Assembly: GCA_000242935.3 (NCBI GenBank)
Contig: CP007053.1
Location: 6,991,001-7,055,000, forward strand
Direction: 5' to 3'
Length of the DNA: 64,000 bases
From: Opitutaceae bacterium TAV5
GTDB taxonomy: Bacteria > Verrucomicrobiota > Verrucomicrobiia > Opitutales > Opitutaceae
The position numbers and the translations under genes are program-made. Below the pieces are notes generated by a model, which saw nothing but the letters and a program-made list of their open reading frames with translations, made no database searches and was not told the origin of the DNA. Positions 8,692-16,084 of this stretch are shown here, in pieces. The first letter of the stretch is position 1. Each line of letters starts with the position of its first letter.

Positions 8692-9564
8692 ATGCTCAAA
8701 ATCATACGTTCGATACTTTTCCCTGTGGCAGCGCTCGCCGCAGCGTTTTGCGTCCCGGCCACCGTTTCCGCCCAGTCCATCCTGCTCTCGGCGGGTGACT
8801 TCGCGCTGCTCGGTGGCACGGCCATTACCAGCACCGGTAGCGACGGCACGGTGATCAGCAACGGCAACGTCGGTGTCGGTCCGGGCACCGCGATCACCGG
8901 CTTTCCTCCGGCGGAGATCGAGAACGGGAGCATCATCGGAGCCGGCGATGTGACCGGCCAGGCACGGCTCGATCTCATCACGGCCGCCACGGGTCTGGCT
9001 CTCATGGCGTTCGACACGACCCTGAGCAACGTGGATCTGGGCGGGCTGACCCTGCTCCCGGGTGTTTACAAGTTTGACGCCGGGGCGACGCTGACCGGAG
9101 CGCTCACACTCGACGCCAACGGACAGGATGGCGCATTCTGGGTTTTCCAGATCGGCACCTCGCTCATCACCTCCGTCGATTCGTCAGTCACGGTCATCAA
9201 CACCGGTTCCGGCGGCGGTAGCGATCTCGGCATCTTCTGGAACGCCGGTGCCGAAATCACCTTCGGCGCCAACAACGTGATCGCGGGGAATTACATTTCG
9301 GGCACCAGCATCACTGCCGGCGCCGAAACCGCTGGCGGAGCCCGGCTGCTGGCGCTGGCCGGCGTCTCGCTCGACACCAACCAGATCGATGCCCAGGGCG
9401 GCCTCGATGGCGGCGACTGGAGCGGCGGCCTGACGTATGCTGCCGATGGCATCAACGTGGTGCCCGTTCCGGAGCCGGCCGCCGCTCTCTGGCTGACTCC
9501 CCTCGGCGCTCTTGGCTTCGTCATCTGGCGGAGGCGTCAGGGTCACGGCAAAACAGTCGCGTAA
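8692..9564 (+). CDS. Ice-binding-like (DUF3494) secreted protein with PEP-CTERM tail
   Basis: 290 residues. A signal peptide (1-28, ending VSAQS) is followed by a DUF3494 ice-binding-type beta-solenoid: LSAGDFALLGGTAITSTGSDGTVISNGNVGV, then GQARLDLITA, LPGVYKFDAGATLTGALTLDANGQDGAFWVFQIGTSL. It ends in a PEP-CTERM anchor: VPEPAAALWL, a hydrophobic helix and WRRRQ. Such domains occur both in antifreeze proteins and in cell-surface adhesins, so surface adhesion is at least as likely as ice binding. It would be sorted by an exosortase, none of which is in the window. It has its own 17-bp box promoter, probably leaderless, and is followed by a hairpin terminator. Confidence 0.85.
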   Translation: MLKIIRSILFPVAALAAAFCVPATVSAQSILLSAGDFALLGGTAITSTGSDGTVISNGNVGVGPGTAITGFPPAEIENGSIIGAGDVTGQARLDLITAATGLALMAFDTTLSNVDLGGLTLLPGVYKFDAGATLTGALTLDANGQDGAFWVFQIGTSLITSVDSSVTVINTGSGGGSDLGIFWNAGAEITFGANNVIAGNYISGTSITAGAETAGGARLLALAGVSLDTNQIDAQGGLDGGDWSGGLTYAADGINVVPVPEPAAALWLTPLGALGFVIWRRRQGHGKTVA

Positions 9565-9620
9565 AAACGGGAACATCCCTGCAAGGCAAGCGTGACCGAT
9601 CAAGGTCAAAGGAATAACAG

Positions 9621-9655
9621 GCCCCGGGGTAAAAATATCCCGGGGCTTGTTGTGT
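9621..9655 (+). terminator. Hairpin terminator after the ice-binding-like gene
   Basis: GCCCCGGG (9621-9628) pairs with CCCGGGGC (9639-9646) around a ten-base AT-rich loop, followed by a T-rich TTGTTGTG. It lies between two convergent genes. The rest of 9565-9761 shows nothing else I can support. Confidence 0.6.
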
Positions 9656-9761
9656 GCAACGGAAAGAGCTCCGGTCACCGGACGGTTCAGTTCCCCCGAC
9701 CGTTCGATAAAGTGACGCAGATGCGCACCCGGCACACCTTCCCTGCCAGGCGGGCGGAGTC

Positions 9762-10604
9762 TCACCGGGCCGGACTCCCGATAACAAGGCCACCCAGGTG
9801 ACAGGGCGGACGGTCGGGCTCAAACCACCGGGACAAGGGCGAGCTTCCCGATGCGGCCTCGGGATAGATCCGGACAAGACGTTTGCGAAGATCTTCCCGG
9901 GCCCGGCCGATGCGGCTTTTCACCGTGCCCGGGCTGAGGCCGAGGGTGTCGGCGATTTCGTCATAGGAGCAGCCCTGACGATTGCGCAACGTGAGGATTT
10001 CACGCTGGAGGACGCCGAGTTCCTCCATGCACGCCGTGACGTGCGCGAGAAATTCGCGGTTCATCGCTTCGCGCACGGGGTCGGGATCATCACTGGCAAC
10101 GAGGTCCGCGAAGGTCGTCGTGCTGTCGGCATTGAGCACGCAGTCAAAAGAGAGAGTCGCATGACGACGGCGGCAGAAAAAATACCAGTAGCGGTTACGC
10201 GAGAGATTGGCGGTGATCCGGTGCAACCAGGCGGCGAGCGGGCATTCGCCCCGGAAGAGCGCCAGGCCGCGATGCGCGCGGATGAACGTGTCCTGGACGA
10301 TTTCCTCGGCATCGGCACGGTTGCGCAGCAGGGCGTACGCGATGGCGAACATTTTCCCGCGATGAAGCATGACAATCTCGGCAAAGGCGGCGGCATCCCC
10401 GGCGTTGAAACGCCTCACCAGCGCGGCGTCATGCTCCGTTTCCCGGACGGCGGTCGCATCGGGGCGGCCGCGATCCGGTGGCATCCCCGGCATGGATGGA
10501 CGACGGGGCTTCGCTTTCGCATCGGCAGCAAATCGTCGTCCGGGCAACGCTGTGAGGCGGTCGCTGGACGATGAGGGATCGTAAAAGCGCCGTGACTTGT
10601 CCAT
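9762..10604 (-). CDS. ECF-type RNA polymerase sigma factor
   Basis: 280 residues from the ATG at 10604; an in-frame ATG at 10637 lies upstream of the predicted -10 and is less likely. Region 2 reads AFAEIVMLHRGKMFAIAYALLRNRADAEEIVQDTFIRAHRGLALFRGECPLAAWLHRITANLSRN, and region 4 EELGVLQREILTLRNRQGCSYDEIADTLGLSPGTVKSRIGRAREDLRKRL, a complete sigma-70 family pair of the RpoE/ECF type. The first 60 residues are basic and disordered, and the linker between regions 2 and 4 is rather long. No anti-sigma gene is adjacent. The gene has a 17-bp box promoter, so it is probably a downstream member of the stress cascade rather than its head. Confidence 0.9.
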   Translation of the reverse strand: MDKSRRFYDPSSSSDRLTALPGRRFAADAKAKPRRPSMPGMPPDRGRPDATAVRETEHDAALVRRFNAGDAAAFAEIVMLHRGKMFAIAYALLRNRADAEEIVQDTFIRAHRGLALFRGECPLAAWLHRITANLSRNRYWYFFCRRRHATLSFDCVLNADSTTTFADLVASDDPDPVREAMNREFLAHVTACMEELGVLQREILTLRNRQGCSYDEIADTLGLSPGTVKSRIGRAREDLRKRLVRIYPEAASGSSPLSRWFEPDRPPCHLGGLVIGSPAR

Positions 10605-10611
10605 CGACGCG

Positions 10612-10656
10612 AGACTATCCGAAAACATCCGGCCCAAAAATGGGGTGATGCCCTAC
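10612..10656 (-). promoter_or_regulatory. 17-bp box plus -10 (TAGTCT) upstream of the ECF sigma gene
   Basis: On the minus strand the box GTAGGGCATCACCCCAT covers 10656-10640, the spacer is 22 bp, and TAGTCT covers 10617-10612. The ATG at 10604 starts eight bases after the hexamer, again predicting a leaderless message. Confidence 0.62.
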
Positions 10657-10916
10657 CGGCGCCCGGCCGCGATCCGTTGCGAAACCAATCGGTCCACCTC
10701 GTCAAAATCACAATGCGGCAGCAATCTGTCACGTTGTTCCGGCAAAGTGAGGGTGGCGCCGGGTTGCTCGCCATGATGTTCGAGGATGCGGGCGAGGCCT
10801 TCGGCGTGGCTGCCATTCTCCTCGTCGAGCAGTCCGCGGACGATGGTCAGCAACCCGTATTCCGCCGCGAGGAGGGTTCCGGATCCGTGAGTGATGGGTA
10901 TCGCATTCGAGTGCAT
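10653..10916 (-). CDS. Hypothetical 87-residue protein
   Basis: Soluble protein without a recognised family: MHSNAIPITHGSGTLLAAEYG, then an acidic middle (LLDEENGSHAEGLARILEHHGEQ) and a charged C-terminus. Amino-acid composition is normal and the segment is not explained by another gene, but I see no clear ribosome site and no 17-bp box upstream. It ends against the sigma-factor promoter box. It could be a small regulatory protein of the same stress cluster, or a chance open frame in GC-rich DNA. Confidence 0.4.
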   Translation of the reverse strand: MHSNAIPITHGSGTLLAAEYGLLTIVRGLLDEENGSHAEGLARILEHHGEQPGATLTLPEQRDRLLPHCDFDEVDRLVSQRIAAGRR

Positions 10917-11042
10917 GTCGGAGGCCGGGCGGCCAGCCCTGCTTCAGCGCGGCGGTGTATCCGGAAAATAATGATGGTCGGGGAATCTGCCACGGTCAGC
11001 GAGCGGGCGGAGACCGGCCCCCTCCCCGCTCCCTCGGGAAAC

Positions 11043-11456
11043 TCACGGTTCGCGCCGGTCTTCTCGCCCGGCGGCCCGGGCGGCCTGGCGCATCCGGTCC
11101 TCGCCGGCTTCCTCGACGCCTTTTTCGGCCAGTTGTTCGCTTTCGCTCCGGCCCTCCGCATCCTCGTCCTCGTCGGGGGGCTCGGCGGTCTGGCTCCCGG
11201 CCGAGCCCGGCGCGGGGTCCCAAGGTTTTACTTCGTTGATCGAGTCGAGCATCGCCTCCTGCCGGTCCGCATCGGATTCGCCCGTCACTTCACGCTTCGC
11301 CTGCTCGTAGTTGGCCTGCGATACGTGCGGCGGCGCATGGCCGGCGATCACGGCCAGTTCGCGCGTGCGCCGATGCACCCTCTCGCGAGCCGCCGGCACG
11401 CCGGCGGGGTTTTCGTTTTCGGCCGGATGGTTTTTATCGGGAGAATTTGTATCCAT
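11043..11456 (-). CDS. DUF2934-like acidic small protein
   Basis: 137 residues. Residues about 20-60 (RERVHRRTRELAVIAGHAPPHVSQANYEQAKREV) resemble the DUF2934 helical motif, common in small stress-associated proteins of soil bacteria. The second half is acidic and disordered (AEPPDEDEDAEGRSESEQLAEKG). The start was set by the promoter: TATACT ends six bases before this ATG, so a longer product is not transcribed. The gene is monocistronic between the sigma-factor block and the yqjD-like operon. Function unknown. Confidence 0.7.
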   Translation of the reverse strand: MDTNSPDKNHPAENENPAGVPAARERVHRRTRELAVIAGHAPPHVSQANYEQAKREVTGESDADRQEAMLDSINEVKPWDPAPGSAGSQTAEPPDEDEDAEGRSESEQLAEKGVEEAGEDRMRQAARAAGREDRREP

Positions 11457-11461
11457 GTGGG

Positions 11462-11506
11462 AGTATACCGGGGAAGAGCGTCGGAGGCTATGGGGTATTA
11501 CCCGAA
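11462..11506 (-). promoter_or_regulatory. 17-bp box plus -10 (TATACT) upstream of the DUF2934-like gene
   Basis: Minus-strand box TTCGGGTAATACCCCAT at 11506-11490, a 22-bp spacer, and a textbook TATACT at 11467-11462. The ATG (11456) follows six bases after the hexamer. Confidence 0.68.
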
Positions 11507-11871
11507 ATCGAACAACCAGCCCGAACGCGGGCGGGCGGTTCCTTTTTGGGCGAACCCCGGGCCGTCGCGGTCGCGGCAATGATGCCGCGCACGACAACGA
11601 AGGCGAGCGATCCCCAGCCGACAAGCGGGCTCCGGATTTTCTTTCCCGGACGGGGAAAAATCATGCGCCGGAGAAGGAGGCCCAGCGGTATGGCCGCGAA
11701 TCGCACGAGCGGCGAAAATCGCCGCCAGAATGCCATTCCTCGGTCCAGCCATTCCAGGGGTTGAGCCACCCGGGCCGCGGCCTCGGCGCATCGGGCGCGG
11801 CGGAGCGCAATCTCCCCCAGCAGCGTTTCCTTGCGGGTCGCAAGGCCGATCAGTTCCCGGGACGGATACAT
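11488..11871 (-). CDS. YqjK-like small protein
   Basis: 127 residues from the ATG at 11871, which overlaps the end of the YqjE-like gene by about 22 bases. The N-terminal third is a charged helix (MYPSRELIGLATRKETLLGEIALRRARCAEAAARVAQPLEWLDRG), as in YqjK. A hydrophobic stretch (SPLVGWGSLAFVVVRGIIAATATA) is a possible membrane segment. In E. coli yqjD-yqjE-yqjK form a stress-induced operon of membrane-associated proteins, and the order here is the same. Assignment rests on position and general character, not on strong motifs. The 3' end overlaps the neighbouring 17-bp box. Confidence 0.6.
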   Translation of the reverse strand: MYPSRELIGLATRKETLLGEIALRRARCAEAAARVAQPLEWLDRGMAFWRRFSPLVRFAAIPLGLLLRRMIFPRPGKKIRSPLVGWGSLAFVVVRGIIAATATARGSPKKEPPARVRAGCSISGNTP

Positions 11872-12242
11872 GAGCGGTCTTTCCCGATCTCGCCCAGCGT
11901 GGCGGCGAGCGGTTTTGGCTGGCGGGCAAGGGAGCGGCGAAACGCAATCACGAGCGTCACCAGCGCCCCGGCATAAAAAATCGTCAGTCCGCCCAGCACG
12001 GCGAGGCGGGCGCTTTCCCGGAAAAAACAAACCAGCGCGAGGCTGGCGAAGGTGACCGCCAGCATGGCCGTGAAAACGACCGCGCTGATCCAGATAAAAA
12101 TCCGGATCAGGCGATATTTTTCCTCCTGCAACTCGACGGAGAACAGTTCGAGGCGGTGCTGCAGGAGGGCGATGAGGCCATCGCCGAGCGCCCGCAGCGA
12201 ATCCACAAAACCGGCCGGACCGGAAGGCGGCGGATTCTTCAT
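11850..12242 (-). CDS. YqjE-like phage holin family (DUF1469) membrane protein
   Basis: 130 residues from the ATG at 12242, one base after the YqjD-like stop. An amphipathic N-terminal part (GFVDSLRALGDGLIALLQHRLELFSVELQEEKYRL) is followed by two membrane helices (IFIWISAVVFTAMLAVTFASLALVCFF and LAVLGGLTIFYAGALVTLVIAF) and a basic tail. This is the layout of the Phage_holin_3_6/DUF1469 family that includes E. coli YqjE. The partner genes on both sides support this. The family has no proven enzymatic role. Confidence 0.8.
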   Translation of the reverse strand: MKNPPPSGPAGFVDSLRALGDGLIALLQHRLELFSVELQEEKYRLIRIFIWISAVVFTAMLAVTFASLALVCFFRESARLAVLGGLTIFYAGALVTLVIAFRRSLARQPKPLAATLGEIGKDRSCIRPGN

Positions 12243-12243
12243 T

Positions 12244-12570
12244 TCAGTCAGCGGACTTGCTGCGGCGGCCCGCGAGGAAGCCGATGAACAGACCGACGCC
12301 GGCCGCGATGGCCAGAGCCTGATACGGCTTGGCGCGGATGGCTTCGTCGGCGCAGTGTGCCCCGGCGACGATTTTTTTCTTTGTGCACGCACAGAGATCG
12401 GTCAGGCGCTCCTGTGCGGCAGTGAAGCGCGCACGCAGTGCCTCGAGGGTGTCGGCGGCAGGTTCGGAGGCGGAGTCGCCGGTCAGCTTTTCGACTTCCG
12501 CGACGAGGGTGTGAAGATCGTCGAGAAGTTCCTTGGATGTCCGGGCGGTGGTTTCACTGTTGTTTTTCAT
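12244..12570 (-). CDS. DUF883 (YqjD/ElaB) ribosome-associated inner-membrane protein
   Basis: 108 residues. Residues 12-75 form an amphipathic helical region (SKELLDDLHTLVAEVEKL, LEALRARFTAAQERLTDLC). The C-terminus carries the family signature: KPYQALAIAAGVGLFIGFLAGRRSK, a glycine-rich membrane helix ending in GRRS. E. coli YqjD and ElaB tether ribosomes to the membrane in stationary phase. It is first of the YqjD-YqjE-YqjK series and probably part of the operon that begins with the BON-domain gene at 13845. Confidence 0.88.
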   Translation of the reverse strand: MKNNSETTARTSKELLDDLHTLVAEVEKLTGDSASEPAADTLEALRARFTAAQERLTDLCACTKKKIVAGAHCADEAIRAKPYQALAIAAGVGLFIGFLAGRRSKSAD

Positions 12571-12608
12571 GGAAATATAAACGGATGGATGGATGGTGAC
12601 CGGAACGG

Positions 12609-12767
12609 TCAGACTCTCCTGGAGCGCACCAGCGAGATGATAAAGAGCACGAGGAAGATGACGAAGAGAACCTTGGCGATCGTGGCGGCAGTGCCGGAGA
12701 TGACGCCAAAGCCGAGGACGGCCGCGACGAGCGAGATGACGAGAAAGATGATAGCGTAGCTTAGCAT
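12609..12767 (-). CDS. DUF1328 (YtjA) small membrane protein
   Basis: 52 residues: [20 protein letters not shown], then [20 protein letters not shown] and [12 protein letters not shown]. This is the complete DUF1328/YtjA family protein: two membrane helices with the conserved [27 protein letters not shown] core. These proteins are widespread, stress-linked and of unknown function. The gene lies between the DUF3185 and DUF883 genes in the same direction, consistent with one operon of small stress membrane proteins. Confidence 0.88.
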   Translation of the reverse strand: MLSYAIIFLVISLVAAVLGFGVISGTAATIAKVLFVIFLVLFIISLVRSRRV

Positions 12768-12793
12768 GGGAAAAGTCGGTTACAGGTTACGGG

Positions 12794-13000
12794 TTACAGG
12801 GCTTTCGATCCGCGGAACAGACCGACCGCACCCGCGATGGCTGCGACGAGGCCGCCGATGAGCAACCACATGGTTTTGTCGGTCGGAGCGCCGGTGAAAA
12901 AGCGGGAGAAGCCCGAGCCGATCGAGTCGGAGGCGCTGATGCCGTAGATGATGAGAACGATGCCGCCTGCGAGCAGCGCGATGGATACAGGTCTGTTCAT
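12794..13000 (-). CDS. DUF3185 small membrane protein
   Basis: 68 residues with two membrane helices: VSIALLAGGIVLIIYGISASDSIGSGFSRFFTGAPTDKTMWLLIGGLVAAIAGAVGLF. The segment GISASDSIGSxFSRFFTGxPTDKTMWLLIGG is the hallmark of DUF3185. Function unknown; it is usually next to BON, DUF883 or CsbD genes, as here. No separate promoter is seen, and it probably belongs to the transcript starting at the BON gene 100 bp upstream. Confidence 0.88.
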   Translation of the reverse strand: MNRPVSIALLAGGIVLIIYGISASDSIGSGFSRFFTGAPTDKTMWLLIGGLVAAIAGAVGLFRGSKAL

Positions 13001-13101
13001 GATTTTTGTAGTTTGTGACGGTCAGGGTGGCGAGGCGCCCCGGAGAGACCCGGCGGTATTCCCGTCGGGCCAGCGAGGCAGGAGATAAAGAATCTTCCGG
13101 C

Positions 13102-13845
13102 TCAGCTCTTCACCGTCATGTTGTTGTTGACCGACCTCACGCCGCGGACGTCTCCGGCGAGTTTGGTGGCGAGAGATTTCTCGGCATTGGAGGCGGCTTC
13201 ACCGGTAAGGGTGGTTACGCCGTCGACCGTGGTGACTTTGGTCTTGAGCGCGCTGGTCGACTTGTGGCTGAAGAGCGCGTATTTCACCTGGCTGGTGATG
13301 GAGGCGTCGTCGATCGTCTCGGTGACCGTCTCACCCGTGGCGGGTTTGGCTTCCACGACGATGTTGTTCGTGACCGATTTCACCCAGTCGATCTCTCCGG
13401 CATAAATCCCGGTGAGCTCTTTCTGGGCAATGTTGTCGGCCGTGCCGGTGAGGGTGACAGCACCGTCCTGCACGTCGACCTTGGTGGTGGCGATGCTGAC
13501 GTTGGCTTTCGTCAGCAACCGGCTGCGGATTTTGAAGGCCATCCACGCGTCCGAGTGTTCGGGATAGGCGGACTTGACGGTGAGTTTGTTGTTCACGCTC
13601 GTGACACCCGGGAGATTTTCCACGGTGTCCTCGGCGAGAGCCTTTTCATCCGAATCCCGCACGGTGCCGGTAAGAGTGACCACGCCGTCGCGGGCTTTCA
13701 CCGTCACGTTGTCCTCGAGGACGGTGCGGTAATTCCAGGACGCCTTCGCGGCATCCTCGATCTTGCGATCGGTTGCGGGCGAGGCGAGCAGGGCGATCGG
13801 GCTGACGATGAGCAGTAACAGGACTGACATGTTTTTGATTTTCAT
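13102..13845 (-). CDS. Periplasmic triple-BON-domain (OsmY-like) protein
   Basis: 247 residues with a signal peptide (MKIKNMSVLLLLIVSPIALLAS). Three BON repeats follow, at about 27-95, 97-170 and 173-245. Each has the alpha-beta pattern ending in VKDGVVTLTGTV..(8-15)..V.GV.SVNN.L.V, for example VTTVDGVTTLTGEAASNAEKSLATKLAGDVRGVRSVNNNM. BON proteins such as OsmY bind phospholipid membranes under osmotic or envelope stress. The ATG is only 14 bases after the predicted -10, so the leader is very short. It probably heads the DUF3185-DUF1328-YqjD-YqjE-YqjK operon. Confidence 0.93.
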   Translation of the reverse strand: MKIKNMSVLLLLIVSPIALLASPATDRKIEDAAKASWNYRTVLEDNVTVKARDGVVTLTGTVRDSDEKALAEDTVENLPGVTSVNNKLTVKSAYPEHSDAWMAFKIRSRLLTKANVSIATTKVDVQDGAVTLTGTADNIAQKELTGIYAGEIDWVKSVTNNIVVEAKPATGETVTETIDDASITSQVKYALFSHKSTSALKTKVTTVDGVTTLTGEAASNAEKSLATKLAGDVRGVRSVNNNMTVKS

Positions 13846-13858
13846 AAACTGAACCTGG

Positions 13859-13903
13859 ACTCTACGCCCTCCGCGCTTCCGCCGCTATGGGGTCTTGTCC
13901 TAC
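13859..13903 (-). promoter_or_regulatory. 17-bp box plus -10 (TAGAGT) upstream of the BON operon
   Basis: Minus-strand box GTAGGACAAGACCCCAT at 13903-13887, a 22-bp spacer, TAGAGT at 13864-13859. It shares the 286-bp intergenic region with the divergent antiporter promoter. Confidence 0.62.
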
Positions 13904-13911
13904 CTTCGATC

Positions 13912-13985
13912 GTGGCACGGGCTTCCGGCCCGTGTTCCGGAAGGCGGCGCTTCGCACCGTCCACGGGCAGGGATGCCCGTGCCAC
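13912..13985. repeat. Dispersed REP-like inverted repeat (GTGGCACGGGC family)
   Basis: GTGGCACGGGC (13912-13922) is inverted as GCCCGTGCCAC (13975-13985), and smaller nested palindromes (CTTCCGGCCCG, TTCCGGAAG) lie inside. A near-identical core, GTGGCGCGGGCGTCCCGCC, sits inside the GH42 gene at 26824. The two copies mark a mobile or amplified small repeat family. Confidence 0.6.
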
Positions 13986-14006
13986 TGCTGCGGGATCGCC
14001 GTCGGG

Positions 14007-14051
14007 GTGGGTGAACACCCCATGTCGGCGGGTGGCGTTCGTGCTTATATT
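14007..14051 (+). promoter_or_regulatory. 17-bp box plus -10 (TATATT) upstream of the KefB-type antiporter
   Basis: Box GTGGGTGAACACCCCAT at 14007-14023, a 22-bp spacer, TATATT at 14046-14051. The predicted start near 14058 leaves a leader of about 74 bases. Confidence 0.65.
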
Positions 14052-14131
14052 TGTAGCGGGGCCGGCCGGCGAAGATCGATCCCGCGCGAACCGCCCGAGC
14101 GGAGATCGCCGTCCGGCCTCTGTCCGGAACC

Positions 14132-15868
14132 ATGCATCAACTCGACCTTATTCTGACCCTGACCGGCGGCTTCATCACGGCGCTCGTGCTGGGTCTGGGC
14201 ACGCAGCGTCTGGGGCTTTCCCCCATCGTCGGCTACCTGCTGGCCGGCATCGTCGTCAGCCCGCACACGCCCGGCTTCGTCGCCAACAAGGAAATGGCGG
14301 AGCAGCTCTCGGAGATCGGCGTCATCCTGCTGATGTTCGGTGTCGGCCTCCAGTTTCATTTCAAGGAATTGCTGGCGGTCAGGCGCGTCGCGATCCCGGG
14401 CGCGCTGGTGCAGAGTGCCACCGCGACGCTCCTGGGCGCCGTAGTGGTGTACGGTTTCGGGTGGAGCTGGCCGGCGGGCATCGTTTTCGGCCTCGCCCTT
14501 TCCGTCGCGAGCACCGTCGTGCTGACCCGCGTGCTGGTGGACAACAATCACCTGCACACGCCGACCGGACACATCGCGATCGGCTGGCTGGTGGTGGAGG
14601 ATCTGCTGACGGTATTCGTGCTCGTCCTGCTTCCGGCCATCTTCGGGCCGGGCGGCGACGCGGGCGGCAGCGGCATCCCGCTGGCCCTCGGCGTGGCAAC
14701 CCTGAAGATCGGCGCGCTGGTCGGGTTCACCTTTGCGGTCGGCAACTGGCTGATCCCCCGCCTGCTCACGTTCATCGCCGCCACGGGCTCGCAGGAACTG
14801 TTCACGCTCGGCGTGCTGGCGATCGCCCTCGGCATCGCCGTGGGATCGGCGGCGCTGTTCGGCGTGTCGATGGCGTTAGGGGCGTTTCTGGCGGGCATGG
14901 TCGTGGGGCGGTCGGACTTCAGCTTGCGGGCGGCCACGGATGCGCTGCCGATGCGCGATGCGTTCGCGGTGCTTTTTTTTGTTTCGATCGGCATGCTTTT
15001 CGATTTCAGCAGTCTGCTGGAATCACCCTGGATCGCGCTCGCCACGCTCGGCGTCATCCTGATCGGGAAACCGGCGGCCGCGCTCGGTCTCGTCGTGGCA
15101 ATGCGGTATCCGTTTCGGGTGGCGTTGTCGGTGGCGATGGCGATGGCCCAGATCGGCGAGTTTTCCTTCATCCTCGCGGCCATGGGCCGCCAGTTGAAAA
15201 TCCTCCCCGAGCAGGCGTCCAACATCCTGGTCGCAGCCGCGGTCGTCTCGATCACACTCAACCCTCTTCTCTATCGCACCGTGAAGCCGGTCGAGGCGTG
15301 GGTCTCACGCAGGCCGTGGCTCTGGCGCTGGCTCAACGTGCATGATCACGGCGCGCGCGTGGCCAACGGAAAGCCGGAGCCGGATGCGCGCCACCGCGCC
15401 GTGATCGTGGGATTCGGTCCGGTGGGGCAGACGGTGGTCCGGCTGATGAAGGACAACGACATCGAACCGATCGTCGTCGAACTCAATCTCGAGACCGTGC
15501 AGCAGTTGCGGACCGAAGGCGCCACGGCGGTGTACGGCGATGCCGGCCATCGGGAGACGCTCCGGCAGGCGGGCCTCAAGCATGCCGATGTTCTCATTCT
15601 CAGCGCGTCGAGCATCGAGGCCGGTCGCGAAGTGATCCGCGTGGCGCGCGAACTCAATCCGCGCATCCGCGTGCTCGCGCGGACCGCCTACCTGCACGAG
15701 GTGGCCGCCCTGCGCGTCGCAGGCGCGGATCGCGTCTTCACGGGCGAAGGCGAAGTCGCGCTGGCGATGACGGAGTTTATCCTCGGCCAGTTCAATGCCA
15801 CCCGCGAGCAGATCGACCGCGAACGCGACCGGATACGGAGAGCGCTGTTCGACAAGAAGACCGGATAA
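14132..15868 (+). CDS. KefB/YbaL-type cation:proton antiporter with TrkA-N domain (CPA2)
   Basis: 578 residues. Residues 1-400 form a 12-13 helix CPA2 exchanger domain, with GYLLAGIVVSPHTPG early, VASTVVLTRVL, IGWLVVEDLLTVFVLVLLPAI (the ED pair of the ion site) and AQIGEFSFILAAMG. A cytosolic Rossmann TrkA_N domain begins at about 422: HRAVIVGFGPVGQTVVRLMKDNDIEPIVVELN, then GDAGHRETLRQAGLKHADVLI. The terminal TrkA_C domain is missing, as in YbaL-like members. It should extrude K+ or exchange it for H+ under stress. The 17-bp box promoter places it in the stress set. Confidence 0.93.
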   Translation: MHQLDLILTLTGGFITALVLGLGTQRLGLSPIVGYLLAGIVVSPHTPGFVANKEMAEQLSEIGVILLMFGVGLQFHFKELLAVRRVAIPGALVQSATATLLGAVVVYGFGWSWPAGIVFGLALSVASTVVLTRVLVDNNHLHTPTGHIAIGWLVVEDLLTVFVLVLLPAIFGPGGDAGGSGIPLALGVATLKIGALVGFTFAVGNWLIPRLLTFIAATGSQELFTLGVLAIALGIAVGSAALFGVSMALGAFLAGMVVGRSDFSLRAATDALPMRDAFAVLFFVSIGMLFDFSSLLESPWIALATLGVILIGKPAAALGLVVAMRYPFRVALSVAMAMAQIGEFSFILAAMGRQLKILPEQASNILVAAAVVSITLNPLLYRTVKPVEAWVSRRPWLWRWLNVHDHGARVANGKPEPDARHRAVIVGFGPVGQTVVRLMKDNDIEPIVVELNLETVQQLRTEGATAVYGDAGHRETLRQAGLKHADVLILSASSIEAGREVIRVARELNPRIRVLARTAYLHEVAALRVAGADRVFTGEGEVALAMTEFILGQFNATREQIDRERDRIRRALFDKKTG

Positions 15869-15905
15869 AATCCTGCGAACCGCCAGCCCGGGCCCGGGCG
15901 GCCGG

Positions 15906-15950
15906 GTGGGCGTTCACCCCATGGCGGATCGTCGCTTGCCGGGTTAAGCT
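15906..15950 (+). promoter_or_regulatory. 17-bp box plus -10 (TAAGCT) upstream of the transglutaminase unit
   Basis: Box GTGGGCGTTCACCCCAT at 15906-15922, a 22-bp spacer, TAAGCT at 15945-15950. An ATG at 15956 falls at the predicted transcription start and opens a 41-codon frame. Confidence 0.6.
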
Positions 15951-15955
15951 GGCAC

Positions 15956-16081
15956 ATGAAGACCGGTCAGATCTCCGCGCCTCCGCCGTCCTGCGCCGCA
16001 CAGGCTACAGGTGTCCCGCCAGACTCTTGCTCATGCTGTCCGTGTTGCCGTCACCGGCCTTGCGCCTCCCGCACCGCCTGA
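15956..16081 (+). CDS. Possible leader peptide, Cys-rich, 41 residues
   Basis: The ATG lies six bases after the predicted -10, so it would be leaderless. The frame encodes MKTGQISAPPPSCAAQATGV, then a cysteine cluster (PPDSCSCCPCCRHRPCASRTA), and stops three bases before the transglutaminase ATG. Seven of the 41 residues are Cys. It has no known family. The position suggests translational coupling, or a cysteine-sensing leader, but it could also be a chance frame in GC-rich sequence. Confidence 0.35.
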   Translation: MKTGQISAPPPSCAAQATGVPPDSCSCCPCCRHRPCASRTA

Positions 16082-16084
16082 CGC

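Noticed and set aside
9665-9780. Possible riboswitch in the gap before the sigma-factor stop
   Set aside because: Isolated GGGAAGGTG resembles cobalamin-riboswitch bits, but the ordered conserved blocks are missing, and it lies at the 3' ends of two convergent genes.
12052-12759. Plus-strand open frame across the yqjD/yqjE-like genes
   Set aside because: It is antisense to three genes with clear family signatures (DUF1469, DUF883, DUF1328).
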